A stretch of DNA of 64,000 nucleotides from Halomonas meridiana (lineage in GTDB: Bacteria > Pseudomonadota > Gammaproteobacteria > Pseudomonadales > Halomonadaceae): positions 3,472,001-3,536,000 of the forward strand of contig NZ_CP024621.1 of the NCBI RefSeq assembly GCF_009846525.1. The letters run 5' to 3'. A program made the position numbers and the translations under genes. The stretch's first letter is position 1; every line of letters begins with the position of its first letter. Under the pieces are notes generated by a model. It was not told the origin of the DNA and did not search any database. It saw nothing but the letters and a program-made list of their open reading frames with translations. Positions 22,784 to 32,680 of the stretch are shown piece after piece.

Positions 22784-24754
22784 TCAGTCATCGTTGACCT
22801 CGACCCGGTTGCGCCCCGACTCTTTGGCTCGGTAAAGCCCCACATCGGCACGCTTTAGCGCGGCTTTGAGCGAGGTTTCCTCGACCGATACCGACGTTAC
22901 TCCTAGCGAGGCGGTGAGCCATAGCGTTCGCTCGAGCGCTCCTTCATGCACGGAGAAGGGCGTGGTTTGCACGGTGTGCCGAATACGTTCCGCCACCTGT
23001 ACGGCCTGAGAGAGCGGCGTCGTGGGCAGCAAGATGGCAAACTCCTCGCCCCCCACGCGGCACAGCAGATCCTCTTGACGCAGTAACCGGGAAACGATGC
23101 GGGTAAACGCCTGCAGTACGTCGTCACCGGCATCGTGCCCGTACTCATCGTTGATGTGCTTGAAATGGTCGAGATCAATCGTCACTAGCGCAATGGCATA
23201 GTCCTGGCGACGCGAACGGGCGATCTCAATGGCTGCCTGGGCCTGAAGATAGCGACGGTTGAACACCCCGGTGAGCGGGTCGGTCATGGCCTGTTCGCGC
23301 AGCTTCTCTTCCAGCTTTTTACGCTCGGTCAGATCGAACACGGTCGCCCGGGAGTGCACGAACCGCCCACCACGACGATAGGCAGAGGCTTGAATCATCA
23401 CATGGCGCTGTTCACCGCTGCGGGTCAGCAGGCTGCACTCTGCACTACCGGACTGATGCTCCAGCACGTCTTGAAACGCTTTATCGAATGCCGGTCGTGT
23501 CTCGGGTGTGATGAGCTCACGATACGCCATGCGCTGTAGAACCTCATCGGCCGAGTAACCTAGCCAGGCCAGCTCGGTGCGATTCATCTTGACCACGCGC
23601 CCAGCATCATCCAACGAGTGGTAGCCGCAGGGGGCATTTTCGTACAAATCGCTCACTTCAATGGCGTGCCGCTGAGCCGCCCGGCGCAGCGTTCGCTGCC
23701 GCTGGCTGCTGATGGCCCACAGCATGCCAAACGCCACCGCCACCGCGTAGATCAACAGTAAGAACCACAGCACGGTCGTCTCTTCGTCGATCAGCGACGT
23801 CCAAGAGGGGGTGGGCAGCAGCACCCCCAGTTTCCAGGGGTAGTACGCATGCTCGCTATAGATATTGCCTGCCAAGCTACGATAGCGCTGGGTGCGAATA
23901 TCTTCTGTCTGAAAATAGAGCAGTTGTCGATCCGCATTGACGAACCCTTCGCTGCGTTGTGCCATCGCCTGCCAGTAGTCGGGCGCCAATGTCGCCAGCG
24001 TTTCGCCAAAGTGGGCCGTTCCTTGGGGCAGTGCTGCTTTGTTCAATAGCCACTGTCCCTGGGCATTCACCAGCAGACTATGACCTTCGTGCCCCAACCG
24101 CATCGCCTGCTGCAGGCCGCTGGTGAGATACCGCCAGTTGAGACTGAGCAGAACCACTCCTTGACGGCGCCCAGCCGCATCAAACACCGGGGTCGAGACG
24201 TTCACGACGGGGATGATCTCGCCATCGAGCAGTTCGTAGTGAAGGTCTCGCCCGAGAGGGGTGAGATACAGATCTCTAGGCAGCAGTTGGCTGGCTTCTT
24301 GAAAGTAATCCATCTCCTGGTGACGGCGGCCGCTGACATGGGCGCCAGGCGCCACACTCTGTGGCGCGCGCAACACCTCATGGCCCTGATTGTCGATCAG
24401 CACCAGTTTGGTATAGCGCGGGTGGTGGCTGATGATGGTATCCAGAAAACGGGAGAGCTGGGTCAGATCGCCTGGCGGATAGCCCGGTTCGAGCAGTGAC
24501 GGCGCATTGTGTGTGGCAAGGTAGTGCCGCAGCGCGGGCATTTCCGCAATGGCCAGCACGGAGTTCAGACTTTCATTGATGTCGCGCGTCAACGCTTCCT
24601 GGCCTGCCTTCAACACGGCTCGCGCCTCGGTATGAAGGCTCTCGACACGTGTCTCCATGTGCACATGGAGCACGGGCAACAGCATGGCCGTTACTAAAAT
24701 AAGCGGAACGCTCACGGCCAACAGCAAGCGAGTAGTTAAGCGGCGCAGTGACAC
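22784..24754 (-). CDS. Membrane diguanylate cyclase with periplasmic Cache-like sensor, PAS and GGDEF
   Basis: 656 residues. One helix at the N-terminus (residues 8-30), a periplasmic sensor of about 295 residues of dCache character, and a second helix near 328-350. A PAS domain follows (about 365-485), then a GGDEF domain with an intact GGEEF near residue 569. An inhibitory I-site RQED lies five residues before it. It should make cyclic di-GMP and be subject to product inhibition. It is followed on the same strand by genes with c-di-GMP-degrading and chemotaxis signatures. The periplasmic ligand is unknown. Confidence 0.92.
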   Translation of the reverse strand: MSLRRLTTRLLLAVSVPLILVTAMLLPVLHVHMETRVESLHTEARAVLKAGQEALTRDINESLNSVLAIAEMPALRHYLATHNAPSLLEPGYPPGDLTQLSRFLDTIISHHPRYTKLVLIDNQGHEVLRAPQSVAPGAHVSGRRHQEMDYFQEASQLLPRDLYLTPLGRDLHYELLDGEIIPVVNVSTPVFDAAGRRQGVVLLSLNWRYLTSGLQQAMRLGHEGHSLLVNAQGQWLLNKAALPQGTAHFGETLATLAPDYWQAMAQRSEGFVNADRQLLYFQTEDIRTQRYRSLAGNIYSEHAYYPWKLGVLLPTPSWTSLIDEETTVLWFLLLIYAVAVAFGMLWAISSQRQRTLRRAAQRHAIEVSDLYENAPCGYHSLDDAGRVVKMNRTELAWLGYSADEVLQRMAYRELITPETRPAFDKAFQDVLEHQSGSAECSLLTRSGEQRHVMIQASAYRRGGRFVHSRATVFDLTERKKLEEKLREQAMTDPLTGVFNRRYLQAQAAIEIARSRRQDYAIALVTIDLDHFKHINDEYGHDAGDDVLQAFTRIVSRLLRQEDLLCRVGGEEFAILLPTTPLSQAVQVAERIRHTVQTTPFSVHEGALERTLWLTASLGVTSVSVEETSLKAALKRADVGLYRAKESGRNRVEVNDD

Positions 24755-24862
24755 TGGCGTATTTCCTGTCTTGGAGCCTGTCGCAAACGCGGGCTCTCAT
24801 TACTGTTATTAGGAGGTCATATCGCGCTGCCGATATCATTTAGCAGCGCACTGGCGCAATCG

Positions 24863-26992
24863 TTAGGGTTGTGAGGGCGGGTTGAGCACCGGCGGTAGCT
24901 GGGTCAATACATCAAACGGCACCGGCTTGGAGAAGTAGTACCCTTGCAGCAAGTTGCACTGGCGCTGCTGAAGGTCGCGCTGCTCCTCTTTGGTTTCGAT
25001 GCCTTCGGCGACCACGGCCAGTTCCAAGTGGTGCGCCATGGTGATCACCCCCTGAACGATCGCGGCATTCTTAGCATTTTGGGCAATCCCACTGACGAAC
25101 AGCCGGTCGAGCTTGACCTTGCTGATCGGCAAATCACGCAGGTAGCTCAAACTGGAGAAGCCCGTTCCAAAGTCATCCAACGCCACGCTGATGCCCAAAT
25201 CGCGGACATCGTTCAACAGCGCCACCGCCTGTTCGGTATTCGACATCAGCGTCCCCTCGGTCACTTCCAGCTCCAGCAAGGCGGGCGGCAGACCGCTGTT
25301 AGCCAGGGCGGCTTTGATCTCATCCATAAAGCCGCTGCGGCGAAACTGCATGGGGGAGATATTCACCGCCACGGCCAGCGGCGTTTCTCGCGTGGCATTC
25401 AGCTGGGCAATATCGTGACAGGCACGCTCCAACACCCAACGGCCGATGGCGATGATCTGCCCGGTTTGCTCGGCGATGGGCATGAACAGCGCAGGCGAGA
25501 CTAGCCCCTTGGTGGGATGGTGCCAGCGAATCAACGTCTCTACGCTGCGCACACAGCCGCTGTTCGCATCGACGATGGGCTGGTAGTACGCTTCGAACTG
25601 CTGCTGTTGTATCGCCTCCTGCAGCTCACGGCGAATGATGACGTGCTCGGCGATATTGTCGATAGAGTCACCGCAGTACCACTGCCAGGTATTGCGCCCC
25701 TGACGTTTGGCGTCTTCCATGGCAAGGCTGGCGTGGTGCAACAGGTCGTGGGGTTTCGTCACGCTACCTTTGTTCGACGCAATGCCGATACTGGCGCTGA
25801 TGTGCAAGCAGTGCTGATAGAGCGTGAAAGGCTGCGCAATGACGGTCAATAGCCGCCCCGCGAGCGCAATGACGTCGTGCTCGTTTTGGAAAGGAGCCAC
25901 TAGCACGACGAACTCATCGCTGGACAAGCGGGCCACGTGGGCACCGGCTGGCACGGTATCCAGCAAGCGCTGCGCGACCGTTTTCAGCAGCAGATCTCCC
26001 ATCCCGTGCCCTAAGGCATCGTTCACCGGTTTGAAATCGTCGAGGTCGAGATGCAGGACCGCCATCGACTGCGCCTGCTGGAGGCACTGCTGAAAACCGT
26101 TCTCCAAGCGTGCCTGCAGCGCCCCAAGGTTCGGCAGCCCGGTCAACGGGTCGTGGGAGGCTTGATAGGCCAGCCGCGCTTCTTGATCGCGCTGCTGGGT
26201 AATGTCTTGCTGGATACCGATGAAGTGTGTGCACAGGCCGTGCTCGTCGAACACCGGGCTGACCGATAGCTGGTTCCAAAACAGGCTGCCATCCCGGCGG
26301 TAGTTACGTAGCAGCACCTGAACGTCCTGATGCTGCGCGATGCCGCGCCGCATCGTCTCGATGGCCTCTCTATTGGTATCCTCGCCTTGTAAAAACTGGC
26401 AATTGCGCCCCAGCGCCTCGTCAGCGGTATAGCCGGTAATCTCGGTAAACGCGCTATTTACGTACACCAGCGGCAAGTGCGGCTGCGTCGCATCGGCCAT
26501 CACCACCCCGTTAGGGCTTGCCTCGATCCCACGCTTGAGCAGGCGCAGCTCGCTCTCATCTTTTTTGCGCTGGGTAATGTCGCGAAAGATCGCGTACACC
26601 CCTATCAACTGGTCGTCCGCGATGATGGGAACGTGGCTAATGTCGAGCTGCACGGGCTCTTGGCAACCCACGCAAAGCGCTTGGTAATACTGATGCTCGC
26701 CGTTTAGCGTAGCTTCAAAGGCCGCTTGCGCAACCGCGAAGGACTCTGGATGCAGCAGCCGACGATACGCCATCCCCGCCAACTCGTCCGCCGCTTTCCC
26801 GGTGATGCGGGATGCCGCCAAATTGCTGTGTACGATGCGGCCATCACGGTCCAGCTCGCAAATCCCATCTGGGTGATAGGTAAACAGCGAGTGATAGCGC
26901 GCCTTCGCGTACAACGACACCGCCTGCGTGCGAAAGGTGAGAGATTCTTCCTTGGTACTGGCCAAGAACGGTATTTTCACAAACGTATCCAC
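24863..26992 (-). CDS. PAS-PAS-GGDEF-EAL protein, probable c-di-GMP phosphodiesterase
   Basis: 709 residues, no membrane helix. PAS domains at about 30-150 and 155-275 (the second with NCQFLQGEDTN, like LOV/PAS sensors but lacking the LOV cysteine: GRNCQFLQG is present, so flavin binding deserves a check). The GGDEF domain is degenerate, SSDEF near residue 356. The EAL domain has ETL in place of EAL near residue 482, but keeps NISPMQFR, ELEVTE, DDFGTG, KLDRLF and AEGIET. It is therefore likely a phosphodiesterase with a regulatory GGDEF. The start is GTG at 26992, since no ATG fits. Confidence 0.88.
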   Translation of the reverse strand: MDTFVKIPFLASTKEESLTFRTQAVSLYAKARYHSLFTYHPDGICELDRDGRIVHSNLAASRITGKAADELAGMAYRRLLHPESFAVAQAAFEATLNGEHQYYQALCVGCQEPVQLDISHVPIIADDQLIGVYAIFRDITQRKKDESELRLLKRGIEASPNGVVMADATQPHLPLVYVNSAFTEITGYTADEALGRNCQFLQGEDTNREAIETMRRGIAQHQDVQVLLRNYRRDGSLFWNQLSVSPVFDEHGLCTHFIGIQQDITQQRDQEARLAYQASHDPLTGLPNLGALQARLENGFQQCLQQAQSMAVLHLDLDDFKPVNDALGHGMGDLLLKTVAQRLLDTVPAGAHVARLSSDEFVVLVAPFQNEHDVIALAGRLLTVIAQPFTLYQHCLHISASIGIASNKGSVTKPHDLLHHASLAMEDAKRQGRNTWQWYCGDSIDNIAEHVIIRRELQEAIQQQQFEAYYQPIVDANSGCVRSVETLIRWHHPTKGLVSPALFMPIAEQTGQIIAIGRWVLERACHDIAQLNATRETPLAVAVNISPMQFRRSGFMDEIKAALANSGLPPALLELEVTEGTLMSNTEQAVALLNDVRDLGISVALDDFGTGFSSLSYLRDLPISKVKLDRLFVSGIAQNAKNAAIVQGVITMAHHLELAVVAEGIETKEEQRDLQQRQCNLLQGYYFSKPVPFDVLTQLPPVLNPPSQP

Positions 26993-27102
26993 GGTGCTAA
27001 ATCACAAAAGGCATTCACAACAGACAGCAATGAACGGCGAGCCATACGCCACGCCTCTACGACGGCCGTGCCGTCGTAGAGGTCATGTCGGCGTCTGGGG
27101 TG

Positions 27103-28761
27103 TTAGAACGTTTCCCAATCATCCGTGGCCGCAGCCCGGCGAGCAGCGGGTACCGATGACGGTGCAGACGTTGACGCAACCGCAGGAGCCATCGCTTGCT
27201 GGCGCGGCTGAGTCGCGGTCGTGCTGAGCTTGAAGGTGGCGATCAACGCCGCTAGCCGATCGGCTTCCTCCTGTAACGATGCCGCCGATGTGCTGGTCTC
27301 TTCCACCAGCGATACGTTCTGCTGGGTGGCAGAGTCCATCTGGGTAATGGCGGTACTAACCTGATTAATGCCGCTTTCTTGTTCATTCACCGCCAGCGCG
27401 ATCTCTTTCATAAGGTCATTGACCTGCTTCACGGCGGCCACGGTGCTCTCGATTCCCTCGCCGCTCTGCGCAGATTGCTGTGCGCCCTCTTTGATACGCG
27501 TGGCGATATCATCGATGATGCCGCGAATTTGCCCAGACGACTCCGAGGTCTTGGTGGCCAGCTTGCGCACCTCGCCTGCCACGACCGCGAACCCACGGCC
27601 ATGCTCGCCCGCGCGGGCCGCCTCTACTGAAGCATTCAGCGCCAGAATATTGGTTTGAAAGGCAATGCCTTCGATGACTTGAATGATGTCCTGCACGTGC
27701 TTGGAGTGTTGCTCCATTTCGCTCATGAGGGCCGTGGTTTGCAGCACCTCTTCACGGGCGTGACTTGCCCGCTGTGAGGCCGTCATGGTGAGCTCGCTGG
27801 CCGAGCTAGCCGTCTGGTTGTTATGGGTAACGGTGGAGGACATCTGCTCCATGCTGGAAGCGGTTTCCTGGAGAGCGCTGGCCTGCTCTTCGGTACGCGA
27901 GGCCAAATCTTCGCTACCGCTGGCAATTTCGCGGGCGCTGTTCGCCACCATTTGGCTGGTGTGTGTCAGCGTCACCATCATATCGGTGAGCTTGGTCTGC
28001 ATGGCGCTCATGGCGCGATACAGCTGACCTACTTCGTTATTACCTTCGTCATGAATCGTGCTGGTCAGGTCACCCTGAGAAATATGCTCACAGATCGTCA
28101 CGGCGCGACGTAGCGGTGAAACGATCAAACGACGCAAGCCCACCTGCAGCCCCACGAACAGCAGCAGAGACAGCACTAACACCGCGACGACGGTCCAGAT
28201 GATGCGTTGACTCGCGGTGGAAGCCTCACTCTGCATCTCTTCGGCTAACTGCTCTGCAAAACGGGCAAACGCACGGGTGGCTTCGGTCATGGCACCCGCG
28301 CCCGCCTCCAAGCGACGCTCTTCTTCTGCCAGTTGCGCAACGTTGCCAGCAGCCACGGCATTTTTAAGCGAGGTAGTCACCAGCTCATTGAAACGTTCCA
28401 CGACGTCCGTAAAGTAAGGATAGCGACGCTGCGCTTCGGTAATCTCGTAGGCCGTCAGCTCGGCAAACCGCTGCTCGGCCCGCTCCAGGCTCTCGCGGGT
28501 TTGTTCGAGCGCCGTGGCGGCCTCAGGGTTTCCCTCAGTGCTGTAATCCACGAAGCGCGACAGCCGTAGTCGCATCTCCATGAGGTTGACTTCCATACGA
28601 TTGGCCGAATTGACTTGATCAGCACTCAATTCAGCCATTTGATTAATGTCACTCAAACTATTACGCGAGGCGTTAATCGCAAGCGCGCTAATGACTATTA
28701 CCATAATAATCAATAGTGTCATGGCAGCCGTTAAACTGTGCTGGATACGTATGTTTCTCAT
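27103..28761 (-). CDS. Methyl-accepting chemotaxis protein with CheR-tether tail
   Basis: 552 residues from ATG at 28761 (MRNIRIQHSL), preceded by AGGG; ATG at 28779 is possible. First helix at residues 10-30, a four-helix-bundle periplasmic sensor to about 185, second helix to about 210. HAMP and a signalling domain follow, with the conserved hairpin tip EGIAFQTNILALNASVEAAR. It ends in DDWETF, a variant of the NWETF pentapeptide that tethers CheR/CheB. It should signal to CheA. The sensor resembles Tar/Tsr-like 4HB receptors; ligand unknown. Confidence 0.93.
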   Translation of the reverse strand: MRNIRIQHSLTAAMTLLIIMVIVISALAINASRNSLSDINQMAELSADQVNSANRMEVNLMEMRLRLSRFVDYSTEGNPEAATALEQTRESLERAEQRFAELTAYEITEAQRRYPYFTDVVERFNELVTTSLKNAVAAGNVAQLAEEERRLEAGAGAMTEATRAFARFAEQLAEEMQSEASTASQRIIWTVVAVLVLSLLLFVGLQVGLRRLIVSPLRRAVTICEHISQGDLTSTIHDEGNNEVGQLYRAMSAMQTKLTDMMVTLTHTSQMVANSAREIASGSEDLASRTEEQASALQETASSMEQMSSTVTHNNQTASSASELTMTASQRASHAREEVLQTTALMSEMEQHSKHVQDIIQVIEGIAFQTNILALNASVEAARAGEHGRGFAVVAGEVRKLATKTSESSGQIRGIIDDIATRIKEGAQQSAQSGEGIESTVAAVKQVNDLMKEIALAVNEQESGINQVSTAITQMDSATQQNVSLVEETSTSAASLQEEADRLAALIATFKLSTTATQPRQQAMAPAVASTSAPSSVPAARRAAATDDWETF

Positions 28762-29271
28762 CACCCTGATCCCTTTCATAGGTTTATGGCAATAGACAAG
28801 CGCGCCTGCGCTTTGAAGAGACGTGTTTTTTAAGCAGAGGCATTCATTGGCTTAACGCCAATGGACGCTCAGAGAATATTCTTTTTGATTGAGAACACGG
28901 AGAAGGACGAAAGGCATACTTTGGTCCTATTTTTATACGTTATAAGTATTATTATTTTACTTAGACCCCAAGAGGTCAATTGTGGTTACTATGTATATTC
29001 TTCGACAAGAGAAACGATAAAAATCATCTAATAATCAAAATACTTATATTAAAAAGCAATATAAACCCCTCTTGATATTATCGCTATTACCTTGAAAATC
29101 AATACGTTAGCGGAATTTTAGAATATTTATACCCTCGCTCTCGTTTAGCGCTAAGCTTATACCGACTAGGCCACACCTCCTTCATCCTCTTCTACCACCA
29201 ACGTCGATCAGGGTTTTTACTGATAAAGGTGTCTGATTGGCGACGCATAACAACACTCACACGAGAGACCG
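28762..29271. other. AT-rich intergenic region
   Basis: About 510 bases, markedly AT-rich between 28920 and 29110, holding the promoter of the chemotaxis receptor on the minus strand and a leader for the small Cys-rich ORF on the plus strand. No other gene or RNA structure was recognised. Confidence 0.5.
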
Positions 29272-29427
29272 ATGACCATGACCACCCCGACGCCTTCTAC
29301 TGCGCCGCCCGCTGCGAACCGCCTACCCTGCCGAGGCTGCCTAGCAAACTGCCACCACTACCCTACCTGTGAAGGTAAGCCTTGGCGGTCATCGTCGGTA
29401 CCGCAAACGCAAAAAACCCCGCTATAA
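29272..29427 (+). CDS. Small Cys-rich protein, 51 residues
   Basis: A short frame from ATG at 29272 (a second ATG at 29278), with GAGAG eight bases upstream, ending in a stop inside the stem of a strong terminator. The N-terminal third is Pro/Ala/Thr-rich; then comes a cysteine array C20-x2-C23-x3-C27-x5-C33 (PCRGCLANC... TCEGKPWR). The four cysteines, near-ideal ribosome site and terminator directly at the stop argue for a real small protein, perhaps zinc-binding. I do not know a characterised homologue and give no function. Confidence 0.6.
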   Translation: MTMTTPTPSTAPPAANRLPCRGCLANCHHYPTCEGKPWRSSSVPQTQKTPL

Positions 29428-29438
29428 GCGGGGTTTTT
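29411..29438. terminator. Bidirectional terminator
   Basis: CCCCGCT / AGCGGGG stem with ATA loop, six A before and five T after. It overlaps the stop codon of the small Cys-rich ORF and also lies downstream of the convergent cold-shock gene. Confidence 0.9.
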
Positions 29439-29482
29439 AAAGCTGACCGGCTAAGCCGGCTGCTAACATTCAATCTATGTGA

Positions 29483-29689
29483 TTAATCCATCACTTGAAT
29501 GTTCGATGCCTGAAGGCCTTTTTGCCCTTGCGTGACATCAAAAGCCACCTTTTGACCATCTTGCAGGGATTTGAAGCCATCAGCCTTAATTTCAGAGAAG
29601 TGAGCAAACAGATCGTCGCCGCCCGCTTCAGGAGAGATAAAGCCGAAGCCTTTTGCGTCGTTAAACCACTTGACGGTACCAGTTGCCAT
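29483..29689 (-). CDS. CspA-family cold-shock protein
   Basis: 68 residues, a single cold-shock OB-fold domain with both RNA-binding motifs, KGFGFI and DLFAHF. It starts [11 protein letters not shown], as in CspA/CspE/CapB proteins. It acts as an RNA chaperone binding single-stranded RNA. Which paralogue it is cannot be decided here. A long AT-moderate leader lies upstream, which may carry the cold-responsive 5' untranslated region usual for cspA. Confidence 0.95.
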   Translation of the reverse strand: MATGTVKWFNDAKGFGFISPEAGGDDLFAHFSEIKADGFKSLQDGQKVAFDVTQGQKGLQASNIQVMD

Positions 29690-30012
29690 GATCGAAATCC
29701 TCGATGTAGCGAAATAAATGCCGGGAAATACCCGAGTGACATTGGGTACAACAAGAAACTTTCACCAGGCTCAAACGCTCAATGCTTCGATACAGCTGAC
29801 AACGTGCAACTTGCTAACCAACGAAGGGCAGTCTGCGCTTCTCAACGCAGCACGTCAACCGCCCCCCACGCGATGCCTGGCCACTGTTGCTTTGAAAGCA
29901 ACAAACACGACGTTTTTAGCACTCGCTCCCGCCTGCCAAGTCGCTTAGCGTGATAGAGATAGACGCCTATAACATCACAGAAGGCACTGTCTGCTCTTAG
30001 TACTGCCAAGCA
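29690..30012 (-). promoter_or_regulatory. Leader/promoter region of the cold-shock gene
   Basis: About 320 bases between the end of the AbrB-type gene and the cold-shock start, on the minus strand. No convincing gene. By analogy with cspA it should contain the promoter and a structured leader; no specific fold was established by eye. Confidence 0.4.
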
Positions 30013-31068
30013 CTAAGCATTAGACACCAAACGGCGCAGCAGTAAAGGCAGTAACAGTACCAGCAGCGTGATGCGCAGGAGATGGTGAGTGGTTACAAAG
30101 GCAGGCTCGATACCGAGAGTTAATGCAACCAAGCTGAGTTCGGGGGCACCGCCCGGCATATAAGCGAGCAGTGCCGCCGCCGCAGAGTAACCAGTCAGCC
30201 AATGCCCGACCCAGGCAGCGAAAATTGCCAGCATCAGTAACACCAGAGCCTGAATGAACGCCATAAGCATCGCAACGCCTACCTCGCTAACCGGGGCACC
30301 CGCAAAACGCACCCCGACCGATATACCGATGACAGCCTGTGCAAACGCAATGACCAAAGGGGGAACAGCAGCATGCGTGATGCCTGAGAAGTGTAGTGCG
30401 GCGGAGACGAGCGCCGGACCAAACAGCAGGGGACTCGGTAGATGAAGACGTTTGCCCAACCACACACCGATGACGCCCGCCAGCAACAGCCACACGATGT
30501 CAGAAAAAGCCGGCATCCAAAGCCACTGCGAAGCGGCAACCGAGGCGTTACTTATGTCGATATGACCGATAAACTGTAAAACAGGTGGAATAGCCACTAG
30601 CAGGACCAAAATACGCACGGCGTGGGTTATGCCAATGACTCTCAAATCTGCGCCCGACGAGAGTGCCATCCCGGTCACGGCAGACACGCCACCAGGCACA
30701 CCTGCATAAAGCGCCGTTTCCCAGGAGTGCCCCGCTATCCTCCGCGAGAACCATACTGAGAAGATCATCATGACGGCCGTCGCTGCCAGCATGATCACCA
30801 GACTGATGCCCCACGCGGCCACCTCTCCGGTCATGTCAGCAGTGAACGCAGAACCGAGCATGACCCCTATGACGACCAGCACCCCCTGGCGACCTTTGCC
30901 TGGCGACTGCAACGGCACACCCGCTAACGCGGCTACCGTAGTAGCGACCATGGCACCCAACAGCCAGGGAAGCGGTAATTGACACCAATAAGCCAGCCCA
31001 CCGCCGGCCAATCCAAGGGTTAGTGTGGGTAGAAAACGTCTACATCGTTCCAAGTATCGTGGTTGCAT
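30013..31068 (-). CDS. AbrB-family membrane protein (AbrB duplication type)
   Basis: 351 residues, about ten helices in two repeats. Repeat motifs PWLLGAMVATTVAAL (first) and LPSPLLFGPALVSAAL (second), with YAGVPGGVSAVTGMAL and YMPGGAPELSLVAL, are typical of the PF05145 membrane family, not the DNA-binding AbrB. It follows tctA by 94 bases on the same strand, so it probably belongs to the tripartite transporter operon and may export or import a related carboxylate. Role unproven. Confidence 0.85.
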   Translation of the reverse strand: MQPRYLERCRRFLPTLTLGLAGGGLAYWCQLPLPWLLGAMVATTVAALAGVPLQSPGKGRQGVLVVIGVMLGSAFTADMTGEVAAWGISLVIMLAATAVMMIFSVWFSRRIAGHSWETALYAGVPGGVSAVTGMALSSGADLRVIGITHAVRILVLLVAIPPVLQFIGHIDISNASVAASQWLWMPAFSDIVWLLLAGVIGVWLGKRLHLPSPLLFGPALVSAALHFSGITHAAVPPLVIAFAQAVIGISVGVRFAGAPVSEVGVAMLMAFIQALVLLMLAIFAAWVGHWLTGYSAAAALLAYMPGGAPELSLVALTLGIEPAFVTTHHLLRITLLVLLLPLLLRRLVSNA

Positions 31069-31162
31069 CGTTTGTCATCTTATTTGTTTACAACGACAAG
31101 CGCCCTGGCGCCGTGACACGGCCCAGGGCGAGAAGGGTGATATTGTCGAACAAGCAATGTCG

Positions 31163-32668
31163 TTAGTGGGTACTAGGTTGACGGGTTGCCAGCAGCTTGG
31201 GTATCCACCAGGGAAGTACCAAAAGCAGTACCGCCGCCACCCACAACCCCAATGAGATTCCCGACTGCCAGAGGATGCCTACATCCCCCCCACTGATGGA
31301 GAGTGCGCGACGCAGGTTCTGCTCCATCAAGCCACCCAATACATAACCAAGGATGACGGGTGCTAAAGAGAAGCCCAGTTTGCGCAATAAATAGCCAAAT
31401 ACGCCAATGACCAGCATCAAGTAAATAGCAAACAGATCGGAGTGAAGTTGATAAACGCCCACGAATGCCAGGATCGCAATGGCGGGCACCAGCACCCAAC
31501 GAGGAATAGTCAGGACGCGAGCAAAGACACCAGCCAGCGGCAAGTTGAGCATCAACAAAACGATATTGCCAATGTACAGGGAAGCGATAAGACCACCGGC
31601 AACCTCAGGGCGCTCGGTGAACATCATTGGGCCAGGCGTGATGTTATAGAGCATTAAGGCACCCAGCAGTACTGCCGTCGTACCCGAGCCTGGAATACCT
31701 AAGGTGAGCATGGGTACAAAAGAGCCCACCGCCGCTGCATTGTTGGCCGACTCCGGCGCAGCTAACCCGCGCATATCTCCCGTGCCAAAGGTATTGTCCT
31801 TATCGGAGAGTCGCTTTTCAGTCGTGTAAGAGACGGCCCCAGCAACAGAAGCACCTGTCCCCGGCAGCACTCCGATGATAAAACCGATCAGTCCCGAACG
31901 GACGATGGCCCCCTTACAGAACAACACCTCCTTGAGGCGCACGAAGACACGCCCGAGAACCGGTAGTTCCCCGTCGTTATCTTGACGCTGGGCATGCTCC
32001 AGCATCAACAGAATTTCACTAATGGCAAATAAACCGATGATCATTACGACGAAATCAATCCCGTCGTAAAGTTCGGGCATGCCGAAGGTGTAACGCAATA
32101 CACCGCTGCCCGAGTCAATGCCGACAGTACCAATCAAAATCCCGAGGACGGCGCCAATCGCCGTTTTGATGGGGTCTTTACCCATCATCACCGACATGGA
32201 CGAAAACGCGAACACCATGAGGGCAAAAAACTCTGCCGGGCCGAACAGCACTGCCACCTTGGCAAGCAGCGGCGCAAATAGCGTCAAACCTAGAATCGCA
32301 ATGGTCGCACCAATGAAGGAGCTCACGGCTGATAGCCCAAGCGCAGGGCCTGCAAGACCTCGCTGCGCCAATGGGTAGCCATCCAAGGTCGTCATGACCG
32401 CTCCGGCGTCGCCCGGGACATTGAGCAAAATGCTCGACATGCGGCCACCATATTCGGCGCCGGTGTAGACCGCGGCCAACAAAATGAGCGACGACTCAGC
32501 GGGCAACCCTAGCGTATAGGCAAGCGGCATGAGAATCGCAATGCCGTTGATGGGGCCAATGCCTGGCAACGCGCCAAACAGCGTGCCTAGCAGCGCACCC
32601 AGCAACGCCAAGCCTAGATTGAGCGGGGTTAGCGCAACACCAAACCCGTCGATAAGGAAATCGAACAT
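31163..32668 (-). CDS. tctA: Tripartite tricarboxylate transporter, large permease TctA
   Basis: 501 residues, about 12 helices. The TctA signature GALPGIGPINGIAILMPL near residue 35 and the second-half GVLPGTGASVAGAVSY are present. With TctB and the periplasmic TctC it imports a carboxylate with sodium or protons across the inner membrane. Follows tctB by 12 bases. Substrate (citrate or another organic acid) is not readable from sequence. Confidence 0.94.
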   Translation of the reverse strand: MFDFLIDGFGVALTPLNLGLALLGALLGTLFGALPGIGPINGIAILMPLAYTLGLPAESSLILLAAVYTGAEYGGRMSSILLNVPGDAGAVMTTLDGYPLAQRGLAGPALGLSAVSSFIGATIAILGLTLFAPLLAKVAVLFGPAEFFALMVFAFSSMSVMMGKDPIKTAIGAVLGILIGTVGIDSGSGVLRYTFGMPELYDGIDFVVMIIGLFAISEILLMLEHAQRQDNDGELPVLGRVFVRLKEVLFCKGAIVRSGLIGFIIGVLPGTGASVAGAVSYTTEKRLSDKDNTFGTGDMRGLAAPESANNAAAVGSFVPMLTLGIPGSGTTAVLLGALMLYNITPGPMMFTERPEVAGGLIASLYIGNIVLLMLNLPLAGVFARVLTIPRWVLVPAIAILAFVGVYQLHSDLFAIYLMLVIGVFGYLLRKLGFSLAPVILGYVLGGLMEQNLRRALSISGGDVGILWQSGISLGLWVAAVLLLVLPWWIPKLLATRQPSTH

Positions 32669-32680
32669 CGTAGCAACCCT

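Noticed and set aside
28920..29110. AT-rich stretch as a CRISPR array or origin
   Set aside because: No regularly spaced repeats and no DnaA-box cluster seen; no CRISPR array was found anywhere in the window.
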